A stretch of DNA of 64,000 bases from Melastoma dodecandrum. Its lineage: Eukaryota; Streptophyta; Magnoliopsida; Myrtales; Melastomataceae. Of this stretch, positions 11,766-23,224 are shown one piece after another; the first letter of the stretch is position 1; each line of letters starts with the position of its first letter. The notes beneath the pieces are model-generated. The model made no database searches and was not told the DNA's origin. It saw only the letters and a list, made by a program, of their open reading frames with translations. Where the stretch lies: positions 8,898,382-8,962,381 of the forward strand of contig JARUPY010000606.1 of NCBI GenBank assembly GCA_029817715.1, written 5' to 3'. A program made the position numbers and the translations under genes.

Positions 11766-13640
11766 CTGATCTCTAAGATTCGATGACATAGTGAAGTAGC
11801 TTTCATAAGGATAACTGGAAGTTTCATCACTGGCTTTAGATGGAATCAGGAAGAGATTTGGAAGTGCCACACCCAGATCAGAGCTCTCCGGACATAATGG
11901 CGACTCTTCAAATAGTGAGATGAATGTCGAAAATTCTGAAAGAGAGCCTTCTTTAATGGAAAAATGTTCTGGGGGTTTATTTCTCGGTTATGTAGCCTTC
12001 AGATTGAACAAGATTCTATAATACAGCAGATGGTCATCATTCGACGGGTAAAATTCATACAGCAAGCCGTTCTACATTTGCAATTAACAAAATAAAGAGA
12101 GACACATGATATTCAACTGTCGTTCCTTAATTCAAATGCAGTTAGTTTTCAGGCGGGATCTAATTGCTTCTTCATCTGATTCATAACAATGATACCTTAA
12201 AATGATTATCAAAATTCAGCTTCTTTTTTTGGGTATCATCATTGCACCCATTAGGGATATCCTCTGAATAAGGAGGCTTTGACAAATATTAAGTATGACA
12301 TGCCTCATAAAAGCTTCTTCCACAAAGAAAAGTACATAAAAGAAAATCTCGACACGTTCAGAACTTATGCATTTCACAGCTCGCACAATTGCATTTCTAA
12401 TGAGAAGATTATAGTCAGTAAGTTCAGTTCACAAACTTCAGAGGAGTAATCACTTTGTGTGCACAAATAGGAGCAGACATGTACTTTTCACGTGCTAAAA
12501 GTTTGTCTTTGGATTCCTAAAGAGCTGCACTGACAGTCTGGAAATGAGCAGTGAACAATGAAGACTGATCTGGAATCCCGTGTTTCAAAAAGTCCACCTG
12601 CTCAGAGATAAAATCACAGCCAAGATTTACACTTGCCGACATCGTGCCAAAACATATCATTATGTAGAGGAAAGTTCTGCATGAGATCAAGGGTCATCCT
12701 CATAGCAAATGAAGCATGATTTACCAAAAAGCGGACCAAATAGGAAATTTCCAACCGAAAAGATTTTGGAGATAGCAACAAAAAGCCCATCACACCAAAG
12801 AAAGGGAAAAAAGGAACAACCTAGCACAAGGGCTCACAACACCTGGCATACACATTAAGGCGAGAGGTGACACAGAGGTGAGGATGGAAAAAGGCAATAC
12901 CGTCAGCATGAGTTGCCATATGGCATCGTCATGAACTTCCGCTGATACTATCAGCAGGATATGGCAGATGGATGACAACAGAACACCAAGCTAGACGATT
13001 TTCTTGCAGGATTCCAAAAGGAGGTTCAATCAAATACGCACGCATTTTTTGGAGGGGTCTTCATCCATGAATTTCTAGACAGGATCTTGGAGGCGGTTCG
13101 TAAGGCAGAGTATACCTGAATAATCATAATCTCATGAGCCAATTCGGCGGAAATAGATTCAGTGGCGAGGACAGGAACGGTGAAAGAGCCATCGGGTCTC
13201 ACCATTTCGGCTAAGACGAAGAGGCCAAACACAGGCTGGGAATCAAGGAGAACGATGCGTTCAGAAGAGACCTGAGGCTCAAAGCCGTTGGAGCAGTGCT
13301 TGGCAGTTGATCGGGAATCTTCTGAATGCACGCGAAAGGGGACAACATGCCAAGGCCATGGCCATATAGGTGTTCATGATGGCGGACTTACCAGCTCCAG
13401 TGGGGCCGATCACACCTACTACCGTGAAATCGGTGTTCTCGGTGAGGAAGGGGAGGAAACGATCCACGTGAAAATCCCGAGTATCAGTGGAGAGAAGGTT
13501 GAGGGATCCAGCTGGAGGAACGCAAGGGGGCCTCTGTGACGCTTCTACTTCGTCCAAGACCAAACCGAGAGGCTTCGCGAGAAGGATCTTAGGGGACGGC
13601 GACCCCGACGACCCCCAAACCCTCCCGATGTCATCTCTAC
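11766..13640 (-). pseudogene. SMG9: SMG9-like nonsense-mediated decay factor, disrupted
   Basis: Family role: SMG9 joins SMG8 in regulating the SMG1 kinase during nonsense-mediated mRNA decay. Exon 1 (about 13640-13116) has the PKILLAKP start, the P-loop VIGPTGAGKS at about 13420-13390 and the block ending ELAHEIMIIQ. It is followed by a GTATAC donor. Exon 2 (12990-12901) reads LGVLLSSICHILLIVS to LMLT, with proper splice sites. Exon 3 begins at 12597 (VDFLKHGIPDQSS) but meets TAG at 12519-12517. A later exon at about 11945-11766 reads VALPNLFLIPSK to YESYF-MSSNLRDQ. In exon 1 the frame shifts at least twice (after AIMN, and between GMLSPFA and HSEDSRSTAKHC), and no ATG is in frame with the start. 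The last family exon is not found. Introns are kept, so it is a decayed duplicate rather than a processed copy. Confidence 0.82.
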
Positions 13641-15589
13641 CTTCCTCCGCTTGCTTTCAGTGAGAGAGCGCATGCGTGTTGTGATATAGAGGGATGGATA
13701 TAACCCCCTCTCTTCAAAAGGGATCTGTGGGCCCAATCCTATTTAGGTCCGGAATTTGTCTTCTGTTGCTTTTTTGTAGTCTATTCTAATATCGGAATTT
13801 ATTTATTTTTTTATGCCTATTCCGTGAACATAAAGCAAAAAGAAATATTATTATTATTTTAAATTTAGTTTAGTCGTCACTAGAGTGCAGGGAGGTAGTT
13901 GCAAGGGTGGATTAGCATGATTGGGCGACAGCTTCTTTAACCTTTGTTTATGAAACAAAACGAACCAAAAGATCCACAAATGCATGAGCATCTCAACACC
14001 CAGGCAGAAAAACAACCGACCATCTCATCTCCTCAATGACGGTGGGAAGATCGTCATTTTCCAGGAAAGACGGAGGCAAGTGTGACTGGGAAGAGCAACG
14101 GGGCGACAAATTCTGCCATTCTGGCACCTCTCGTTGGGTTGGAAGCCTGATAAGCAGTTTCTTCCGTGGATTCTCTTTTATCAGCCCATGTTGGGTGTGC
14201 TGAATAGCACTTCTTGTATCCCTGAAGAAGGGTTCTAGTCCATTCATACTAACTCGTACCAAGTTTGGCGTTACATCTGCAGAGGATGGGATAGATGAAG
14301 GGGGATCCATGGCCACCAGTAGGAGCAATATGGCGATCACAAAGGGTCCGGACCAGACAAAGATGATGGTGGAAGTTCGAGCTCATCTTCCCATGAACCC
14401 CTACGATGAGGCTTGCATAGAATCTGAAGAATACTCGGTTCATCGGGCGTCTCTACAGTGGAATTGCAGTGCAAATCATCCGGTTGAAACCGACAGCTAT
14501 AACAATCGCTTTTGTCTTACGGGCAGGGTGGAATCATCAAACTGGTCGTCCATATCATGGCCATTAGACTTTGATGTCAGGGGGGATAATATTTCAGTCC
14601 CGGAAATGACCATGAACCCTAATGCACCGCCACGGGATTGGCGCTGGCGTCCAATCACCCAAATTCTCTTTCACATGAGGACGGGGTTATCACTCAAAAT
14701 ATAGTTCATATCAGGATGGGGTTATTAGGACATATGGGAAGAAATTTCCACGAGGCTACCACCAGCAACCACATTTTGCAACCTAGGGGCAATGATCAAT
14801 GGGGGAAGACTGGCTAACCACTGCGTTGCCCTTCTCGTCACACAGCACAACAGAGACACTATAGTCGCGACTCTGGGGAAGGGGACTGGGGAAGGACCTG
14901 CTCTGGTGCTCGAACGACAAACATGTTGGGTATTTTGTATTTTGGTATGGGTATGAATATACGGAAGCGAAAATATGAATATAGGTGTACTCTCTGCTGC
15001 TCTCTCTCTAATTTTATTAAACAAAATGTATGGTTGGTTTCGAGGGTCAAAAGTTAAAATATATCAAATAAAATCTTAAGAGATCAACAAGGGATATCAA
15101 CTAGCCATCGGCAAAATATCATGATCCCAGGGGATCACCATTCCTCGTAATGATCAACCCAACTCGAAAATGCTCTCCACTAGATCTGTTCTCGGGAGTA
15201 TCCTAAAAAAAGGAACTTTTCCTCTTCCTAGACTTTCGGGTTAAGAAGATGTAAAAGCGCCTTTCTCTTTGTAATAACGTTGCATTCCGAGACGAGAAAG
15301 GGGAGAAAAGGGATTTCATAATCTTATTATCATGGTCAGTATTTGTTATTTATAATAAATAAAATAGGGTTTTGTGTTGCCTGGATTTGGAAGCAGGTCG
15401 AAAACTTCAGGCCCAACCCAACCAAGGCAGGAGCAGGTTAATAATAATTGGAGTGGCAGCAGCCACACAGAGAAATGATATGCGAGGGATGAGGCTTCCG
15501 CTCCCGGTCTCTCTCCGCCGGGGTTGTGCTCTGCCTCCCAGTTCGCTTGGGCGGGAGCGAAACAGGGCATTGGCCCTGTTAGGTTTTCG
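13641..15589. other. Intergenic region without a recognised gene
   Basis: Contains a 131-codon open frame on + (14309-14704) and overlapping - strand frames of 115 codons (14340-13993) and 99 codons (15024-14725). None matches a family I know. The - strand frame at 14340-13993 is continuous and Pro/Ser-rich, and could be a decayed exon. The region also holds AT-rich runs (13780-13870) and probably the upstream sequence of the kinase-like gene at 15590. Confidence 0.4.
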
Positions 15590-18368
15590 ATGCAGAGCGT
15601 CCCTTATCACCGACTCCGCTTCCTTTCAAGTTGGCCGTCTTCTCGGCTCTTATGGCTTCATCAACGTCACCACCACCAAGTATGCTTCCCTTCCCTTCTT
15701 TTCCTCCACATCCTTTGATGGGGCTTCATCCATCCTTTGGCTTTATTTGAAGCTTCTCCGGGATGGGGACCGACCCTTGGATTGAGACGGGGCCATTCAA
15801 CTTCAAGGCCCAGGACGTTGGAGAAGGCGGGGTTAACATCAGGCAGACTTCTTCTCCTTCGTCATACTACTTCTCCATGATCCTATGTCAGAGGCATCAT
15901 GTTTTTTCCTTTGCCAACCACAGGCTTTACGAAGGAAGGGTCGCAGTCCAGGGTCCTCTCCGAGGCACTCCATGTGTATTCAAGGTAACCAACCTCATCT
16001 TCTCTTCCCTTCCCGCTAACCGCTCCCTCATTATACACCCGGTAAGTAAATAAAATCATAATGCTCCACCCTCTACCAATTTTCTCTCCGTCCAATGAAG
16101 GTATACCCTGGTCGACGAGCTAGTGGCATCGAGAGTGATATGATGGCTGCCAACGAGCTCAATACCCATGCCTTTCTTCAGGTAGCCCTGCACAAAGCGC
16201 GTGATGAAATGCCTGACTGATTGCCATGGGGACCGCTCCTAAAGGAGACTAATCCGCGGCTACCTTCTCAGCATTGAGCCTCACTGCTTTGTCTTTCCTT
16301 TTACTATATGCTTCCTGGACATGAAAACTCTTTTTCCTCAGAAAAATAGACTCTGTCATGCTTAATGCCCGTGCTTACAGAGCTGTCCAGGAGGATTTGA
16401 CCAGAACCTTGCCCTACTAATTGGCGGATTTGAGACCTCAACTGGAGAACAGGTTTATCATCCTTCATACTTGATCTCAAGGAAGCAATTAGTTAGATGC
16501 TTTTGTTTGTGACAGACAGTGTCAAAGACGATATAGCAACAACCTTTTGCAGTGGCTTGCTTTCCGGGACGATGGCTCCTACAGTGCTGCAGACTATGCT
16601 AAAGCCTCAAGTGAAAAATTAACAAGCAGCAGTTCTAATGGAAATTTGCTGACTTGGAATTACTTTCAAAGGGAACATGTCATAAAATTGAAGCAATACT
16701 TTATAATGAAGCTTCTCCATGGAGCTTTGAGTGGTCTTGCATTCATGCACAAGCACGAACAATTGCATCAAAGTCTAGGACCTTCCTCTCTCATTGTCAA
16801 GTAAAGTCCCCCACTTTTTTTTCTTCAAATTTGTGTCCCCTCCAGATCCTCTCCTTTTGACAAAAATCAATGTCCCATAGCAACTTCACATCCCGTCCTT
16901 TCCTTTTTATTTTATTGATGTGGGCAGTACTTTGAACGAGAAGGATGGCGGGTACTTGTTTCCGCGGCTTCGGGACCTAGCTTTTTCTGTAGATATAAGG
17001 TATTGTATATTTTGTCTCCTCCTAGTGTAATATATAAGATCAGCTGGCCCTTCTTTCATCAGGAATGATAGGGAATCCGTGATCCACCTTTCCCCTTTTC
17101 CTTTTGAGTAAGGGGTACATAAATTAACTAATGTGCAAAAAAATTTGGTAAACCTCGACGGCCTGCCTGTTCCGAAGGTACTCCAAATTAGAGGAAGGTC
17201 ATGGCCTGCTATCTCAGGAACTTTGGAGACGTGCGGCTGTGGCGGGCGCAGTCTCATTGTTTGACAGAAGAGCCTTTGGGCTTGCAGATGACATGTAATT
17301 TAAACACTTGAATTTCTTTGGCCAGTCGCTTTTGGCTTTTGACTGCATGAGATTACTGTGCAGATATGCAGCAGGCCTCCTACTTGCATACTTGGCTTTT
17401 GTGCCTTTTTGTGAATCAGGAACAGTTGACAGTCTCTCTTTGCAAGTATGGTTGCATGTACTTTCTGCCATATGATTTTTTTTTTGTATGCAGTGCCTTT
17501 TCTTTTGGATGAGAGGGCATTGAATCTAAAAAAAACTAGCTTTTTACGTAACATAGTCCACTGAAAAGTTGATTTTGTTTTGATAATCTTTTATTATAAA
17601 ACCTGCTAAGATTGCTTAAATGTCATCTTGCAGAGACTTCTTGAGACCACTTTTCAACTCGACATTTCTGCAACAAGAGAGTATGCAACACTCGGCTCAA
17701 AATGCATAACTATTCTTTTCTAGACAACTTTTTTTTTTATTGTTTAATCCTTGATCTAACGAAATATTATGTTTCTTAACTCTTTTGTCAATTGATGCTT
17801 TGTCTTCTAAAAGAGGATGTTTGATAGCATTTATCTCTATTATTTAAAATATTTACTGTTACCTACTGGAACTGAGGCCCTGAAACTGCACTTGCTACAC
17901 ATCCTTTTGTCTTTCTTATCAAGGTGAAAATAGTGAAAGGTAATTGACGAATTTTTTCTTTGAAAAGATACGAAGGCCTTCTCGTGAATTGAATTTATTG
18001 AAACAGGTACTGTTTAGCTGATGATCGATTGCTGGAAGCTGTTAAATTTCTTGATCTAGGTGATAGAGCTGGTTGGGATTTGCTTCAGGTTGAAATCTCT
18101 TCCCGAAAGGATTAAATAAGACTTCATCTTTTTTTTTTTTTAAATAGAGCCATCCTTTTATTGGAAGCTTTTTATCCAAACGAGAACATGAATACAATGG
18201 ATGCTCTCTGTTTTTTTTTAATTATTTCTCGGAGTTTTCAAATTTCATGTTTTAAAAGTGTTGTCCGTGATTTGCTTCGTGCAGAGGATGCTGGATCCGG
18301 ACTACCGTAAGCGACCCTGTGCTGAAGCCATATTGAACCACCGGTTTCTGAACGGATCGATATTTTGA
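15590..18368 (+). CDS. Plastid-type kinase-fold protein without HRD motif (At5g16810-like); 5' end doubtful
   Basis: Exons with good splice sites and matching phase: ...15984 (ending CVFK), 16101-16183, 16381-16452, 16553-16800, 16928-16999, 17178-17294, 17364-17445, 17634-17680, 18007-18088 and 18285-18368 (stop). The protein has a protein-kinase fold of a plant family I recall from Arabidopsis At5g16810. The catalytic loop position reads LHQSLGPSS instead of HRDxKxxN, so it is probably a pseudokinase, as in the family. The C-lobe is well kept (RLRDLAFSVDIR, ADDIYAAGLLLAYLAF, RMLDPDYRKRP, LNHRFLNG). The 5' end is a problem: the ATG at 15590, the middle of exon 1 and the DPWIETGPF part lie in three different frames, and NIR|LYEGRV would need a GC-type donor near 15843. 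Either exon 1 is frameshifted or there are unresolved introns. Confidence 0.65.
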
Positions 18369-19117
18369 TTTTTAGCTTCTCTCTCTCTGATTTTGACTGG
18401 GGAGTTAAAGTCCAGAGGTTTGGGTGGATCGAGCATGTTACTACTCCGCATGGAAAGAAAATTGCAGAAAGTCAGTTGCGATATCATATTACACGCGGTA
18501 GAGTTCAAACCTGTCCGCTTGCACCAGAGTTGGGGACCCATATAGTCATCATCGCCCATATGCAGTATGTATGTTCAACACATTTTCATTTTACTCACAT
18601 GCAATTTATAAATTAGGAAGAAATTTGGTGCACGCGTGGAATGCTTTACAATAATTTCTTTTTCTATGATAAACCTCTTCAAGACTAGTTGGCAGATAAT
18701 TCCTTTTAATGATTAAATATTAGTTATTAAAAAAAAAATTTGCATTTAAAAAATTTATGTAAGGGAAAAATGTTGGGCCGAAATCGAATAGAACACTTCT
18801 ATTAATAGCCAGAAACTGGCTGTTGTCGCCTGTTCCACCATTCGCAATGGGAAAAGGCTGGGAAATAGGCAATTAGACTGAGGGATAGCTAAAGTTAGTT
18901 GTATGGAAAAAAAGGGGATGGCCGATGTTTGCGGGGGCCGATCGGGATGGGGATAACTCTTCTTAATTATTATAAGAACTGTCCACGCCATCCCAAGCTG
19001 TTTCAGGGTGTCTGCCTCTGCTTCCCATTCGACATATATTGGAGGCGACCCCTTCTCTCTCGCTCCCCACAGAGCCCTTCCTTTTCCTTTTTTTTTTTTC
19101 TTGTTTTGGGTTCTTGG
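18369..19117. other. Intergenic region and upstream sequence of the EXORDIUM-like gene
   Basis: No coding feature is recognised. AT-rich to about 18780, then a GC-richer stretch leading to the EXORDIUM-like ATG. A weak TATA-like CATATATT lies at 19033-19040, about 80 bp before the ATG, with a pyrimidine-rich leader (19050-19110) after it. The promoter call is only a suggestion. Confidence 0.4.
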
Positions 19118-20038
19118 ATGACCATGGCGTCTGCATTTCTGCCCCGCGCTGGGGGGCTCTTGCTCATCTCGGCTTTGTTTTTGGTATCTCTGGCTCCCCT
19201 CGCTCTTGCTGCCGCCCCTGGACGCCTTATCAATCATGGTGGTCCCATTCTTCATGGTAACATCAACCTGGGCCTCATCTGGTATGGTCCCTTCGGCCGT
19301 GTCCACAAGAACACCGTCAGGAGCTTCATCAAGTCCCTCAACATCCGCTCCCAGGGTGCCTACCTCGAGCCCCAGGTATCCACCTGGTGGAGGGTGGTCG
19401 AGAGCTACCAGTCCTCTGCCCGTTCGCCCCCTCCTATCCACGTCCAGGTGGTTCGACAAGTCACCGACCAATCCTTCTCAGTCGGCAAGGTCCTCACCAA
19501 GGACTTCCTTCCCTCCCTCATCCAGCAGGCCACCGGTGGCAACCCCAATGTCATCCCGGTCATCTTCACCAACAGGGACGTCACAGTCATGGGCCTGTGC
19601 ACGGGGATGTGCTACAACCATGGCATCATCGGCACACAGCCATATATCATCGTTGGTGACCCAATGAGCGAGTGCCCTGGTGCCTGTGCCTGGCCCTTTT
19701 ACCAGTCGGACTATGGTCCCAAGGGCGTGATCCTGCAGCCCCCGAATGGGAATGTGGCCGCGGACTCCATGGTAGTCAACTTCGCGTCGGCCTTGGCTGC
19801 CACTGTCACCAATCCTTTCGGAACTGGATACTTCTATGGCTTCCCAATGAAAGCAACTGAAGCCACCATGGCATGCCCGAATATGTTTGGCAAGGGAGCG
19901 TTCCCCGGCTACACCGGAAAGGTACGTGTCGACCCAACCAACGGAGGAGGATTCAATGTACGGGGGTTCAAGGGGAGGAGGTTCTTGCTCCCAGCCATCT
20001 GGAACCCACGAACCGCCTCATGCTGGACTCCCTTGTAA
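19118..20038 (+). CDS. EXORDIUM/phosphate-induced protein 1 (PHI-1) family secreted protein
   Basis: Single-exon frame of 306 residues from the ATG at 19118 (a second ATG at 19124 is equally usable; the frame is open further upstream, but that part is unlike the family). Residues 1 to about 30 form a signal peptide ending LAPLALAAA. The mature part has the PHI-1/EXO hallmarks: LINHGGPIL-GNINLGLIWYGPF, STWWRVVESYQ, the Cys-rich MGLCTGMCYNHG and SECPGACAWPFYQ blocks, and the C-terminal NVRGFKGRRFLLPAIWNPRTASCWTPL end (in two parts, conserved in length). EXO proteins are apoplastic and are linked to brassinosteroid-dependent growth and carbon status; the biochemical activity is unknown. Codons are strongly GC-ending compared with neighbouring genes. 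It looks complete and intact. Confidence 0.95.
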   Translation: MTMASAFLPRAGGLLLISALFLVSLAPLALAAAPGRLINHGGPILHGNINLGLIWYGPFGRVHKNTVRSFIKSLNIRSQGAYLEPQVSTWWRVVESYQSSARSPPPIHVQVVRQVTDQSFSVGKVLTKDFLPSLIQQATGGNPNVIPVIFTNRDVTVMGLCTGMCYNHGIIGTQPYIIVGDPMSECPGACAWPFYQSDYGPKGVILQPPNGNVAADSMVVNFASALAATVTNPFGTGYFYGFPMKATEATMACPNMFGKGAFPGYTGKVRVDPTNGGGFNVRGFKGRRFLLPAIWNPRTASCWTPL

Positions 20039-21283
20039 ATTATCTGCTTTTCATGGCTGCCAAGCGCAACACCCCCCCCCCAAAAAAAAAAAAGAAAAAA
20101 AACAATACTTTATTAAAAAAAAAAGAAAAGATGCTGCTCTTGTTGAAAATTTATTCCGATCATCAGAAAGGAGAGAAATGGATGGGATAGTCACTATCGA
20201 GGCTCAGAACTCGACGGGACGAGTGGTGGACATGGAGTTGGGGTTCGGGTGGGGCAGGAGGATTCACGTACCCATGGATTTGACTGACATTTGCATTTTT
20301 GTACTTCCTCGTGTTCTTTAGTTCACGAGCATGCAATTCACCGTGATAATGATATTCTTCCTTTTATCTATCTAGCACACTATCCTGTCTGCATGACACT
20401 TCGCCACATGTACAAGCGAATTTCAGGTCGGTCGAGCCGGAAGTTCAGGAGTTATGTGATCAATTTTTTTGAAAATGACCTCTCCATAAAAATAGGCGTA
20501 TTAGAAATTGGTCACGATTTTCTCACCTAAAATGCAATCGTGTCGTTGCCTATTGGACAAAAACTGTCGTCCGGTACAGTGGCATGGTCCGATCCCACGA
20601 CCTTCTGGGAAAGCCATAGGAGTAAAACAAATTTTAAAATGAAAAGATGTTATTTTTTCTTTATATTAACAGATTTTTGTGTTACATGACAAAAACATAA
20701 GGAAAACTAAATAAAACCGAAACGAATTCGCTCAATTTTTTAGCTGCTCGTTAAATTATTTATTTTGTTTTTTTTTTAAATTTAAATATATCGTATAAAA
20801 AATTTAGTGAAAATTAAAAATTTTATACATTCTTGAATGCTCCAGCGAAAATGATGATAAAGGAAACGAAACCATTCAAGGAGCAAAAGAAAAGGCTTGA
20901 CAACCCAGGCAGGCCATGTGAAAAGAAAAAAGTAAATCGCAGCTTAGGGAAATGGTTTGTGCTTTACTGCAAACCCTCTATAGAAAACACACGCACATAA
21001 TATAATATATTTAAAAAATGAAAAAGGAGTAAATATCACCCTTTAGCAATGAAGACATTCCTAAAAGACTACAATTTTTCAGTGACAGCCAGAAAGGTCG
21101 TGTACACTGTTTCTATAGCTAAACAAGTTCCACGATCAGATTAAGAGTATTCCACTTTCTCACCTTTTTTTTTTTCATATACATTTTTTAACTACCAACT
21201 GCCCAATACGAAACAGTGCATCTACCCCGAGGAAACAACATATAACTGGAATAAGGAAGATCATTCCCATAACTCCCAACAAC
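20039..21283. other. Convergent intergenic region
   Basis: Lies between the 3' ends of the EXORDIUM-like gene (+) and the ARM-repeat gene (-). Starts with C and A homopolymer runs (20070-20130), then AT-rich sequence. No gene, known repeat or RNA recognised. Confidence 0.6.
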
Positions 21284-23224
21284 TCATTCATTTAAGGCAG
21301 GCAAGTACTGAGTCTGAGGATGAAGATCGGCATGGTACATTTTAAGCTGGTACATTGCTGTAGCAATCAACTCTTTGAGCTTAGGGTTCTGCCCTATCAG
21401 CGAACGGTCAACCCCCTCGAGGGCAGTCAGCACCCTAGCTTGTCGTAGGGCTTCGCTGTCACTTGCATGCATTGTGAGATAACAGAGGAGTTCCAACCCG
21501 TACAATTGCATGTCTTCGTCCCCCCGTAACAGCCTCATCAATGGAGGAAAGCCGTTAAACTCAATTATCGCCTTTGAATGCTCTGAGTGGAGAAAATTCT
21601 CAGGGCAGGTGAACTTGCCAAGCGAAATGGCTGCCTCAGTCGCCACACTGGGATCCCTACTGTCAAGTTGAGTCACGAGTGGCAAAATTACCCGAGTCTC
21701 TCTGGCTGGGAATGTCCTAGCCAGGCAACCAATTGCACGTATTGCAGGGATATGTAACGATGAATCATCTACCTCATTTATCAGTCTCAAGAGCTGATCC
21801 ACAACAGCCTTCGCAGCAGGTGAATTGGTCTTAAAAGCGCCACGCCTAAGGTCGGCACTGTACTCAGCAGCCGCTGTTATCTCCACCAGTGCCATCAAAC
21901 AATTAAACTGCAATTTGCCGTGCTCCTTCTCCACCAACTTTGCCAAGCAAAGCAATCCTTTTGTCTCGGTTATCTTCCTACAATTAGAAATGCTATCCCT
22001 TGCTAGCATCCATACTGCCTCTGCGCAACTCGTTTTCAGGCAGATTTTCACCTCTGGCAACTCATTCTCTCTGTCCTTCTTATTACTTCCAAACAGTGAG
22101 TGCACGGGTGAGCTTGCAAGCGAAAGACGACTAGCAGATTTCGGCAAGGCATTCTTCCCTCTCTCCTTCTCTTTATTCATCTGGATGATTGAATGAATAC
22201 TCTGCTTCCCTGGATAAACTCTAGGAACAGGATCTTCGTCCAAGAACGTTTCAAATGACAAGAGGGTCACCAGCGGCCTTATCACGTTCTCCCTGGCAAA
22301 TTCCTCCTGCGCGACCCGATCAAACTCAGCCATCCTCGCCACCAGGCTTGCCACCCTAATCTGCACCTGCATCGAGGAGTCCCCCAGCACCTGCACGATC
22401 AGAGGAACTCCTGAATGATCAACTATCACCCTAACTCTCTCCCGATCATCTGAGAGATTGCACAGCGCAGTTGCTGCAGCAATCTGAGCATTGGGCGCAG
22501 CGGCCTCCTTCAGCAACTTCAACAGAGGACCCACCCCGCCTTCCTCCACAATAATCTTCTTATTCCTGTCATTATCCGTGGCTAGTGTGGCCAATTCGTT
22601 GGCCGCCTCGACCCTGTCTGACAACTGTCCCATATGCAAGCAGGCAATGAAAGACCAAACCCAGGCGAGAATGGGATCGTTGCTAGCGATTGGGGGCAAA
22701 GATATCCCGATTCCACCACTGCCGGCACCAATGTAACCGCTATTACCTTCGTAATCGTAAACGCTCAACACCCACTTCATGTCCCCGATGGAAGACTCAA
22801 GGAGGCCGGAAAGCTTCCTAAAATCGGCAACGCTGATGATGGAACAGAGGCGGCGAACAAAGTTCTGGCGCTTACACTTGCGGGTGAGGGAGAGGGAACG
22901 ATGGAGGTTGGAGGACACCTCAGAGACGACCCGGCGGATGGGCCGCTCATAGAGGGAGGCAGACAAGGAGGAGGATAGGCGGATGAGGGAGCGGAGCATG
23001 TGGGAGAGCTTGTCGACCTGGCGGCCGACCTCGGAGCACTCGGACTTGTAGGACCTGGACTCGTTTATGGAGGAACGAACTCGATCAGAGAGAAGGACTG
23101 CGTAGGACAGCTCCTCCTGAAGCCGATTGCCGTCGTCGCCGCCGCGGGAGTCGGCCATTTGGGAAGCATGGGCCGAGTCGGCGATCCTCGGGAGGTTCGA
23201 AGTCATCAGAAAAACTGGGTTCAA
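21284..23224 (-). CDS. Armadillo-repeat-only (ARO-like) protein
   Basis: Intronless frame of 646 codons on the - strand. The N-terminal about 170 residues are helical, with the YERPIRRVVSEVSSNLHRSL and DFRKLSGLLESSIGDMKWVL segments of the plant ARM-repeat-only family. From about residue 190 follow armadillo repeats (LPPIASNDPILAWVWSFIA, DRNKKIIVEEGGVGPLLKLL, ATALCNLSDDRERVRVIVDHSG, and others) to near the C-terminus. A charged, low-complexity insert lies around residues 345-395. There is no U-box. The start may be the first ATG (23224) or the in-frame ATG at codon 23 (23158, MADSRGG...), which looks more like the family start. Family members act as scaffolds, some in polarised growth; no specific function can be assigned here. 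Confidence 0.9.
   Translation of the reverse strand: MNPVFLMTSNLPRIADSAHASQMADSRGGDDGNRLQEELSYAVLLSDRVRSSINESRSYKSECSEVGRQVDKLSHMLRSLIRLSSSLSASLYERPIRRVVSEVSSNLHRSLSLTRKCKRQNFVRRLCSIISVADFRKLSGLLESSIGDMKWVLSVYDYEGNSGYIGAGSGGIGISLPPIASNDPILAWVWSFIACLHMGQLSDRVEAANELATLATDNDRNKKIIVEEGGVGPLLKLLKEAAAPNAQIAAATALCNLSDDRERVRVIVDHSGVPLIVQVLGDSSMQVQIRVASLVARMAEFDRVAQEEFARENVIRPLVTLLSFETFLDEDPVPRVYPGKQSIHSIIQMNKEKERGKNALPKSASRLSLASSPVHSLFGSNKKDRENELPEVKICLKTSCAEAVWMLARDSISNCRKITETKGLLCLAKLVEKEHGKLQFNCLMALVEITAAAEYSADLRRGAFKTNSPAAKAVVDQLLRLINEVDDSSLHIPAIRAIGCLARTFPARETRVILPLVTQLDSRDPSVATEAAISLGKFTCPENFLHSEHSKAIIEFNGFPPLMRLLRGDEDMQLYGLELLCYLTMHASDSEALRQARVLTALEGVDRSLIGQNPKLKELIATAMYQLKMYHADLHPQTQYLPALNE

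Noticed and set aside
19206..19667. 153-codon + frame inside the EXORDIUM-like gene
   Set aside because: It is a Ser/Pro/Arg-rich shadow frame caused by GC-ending codons of the true gene.
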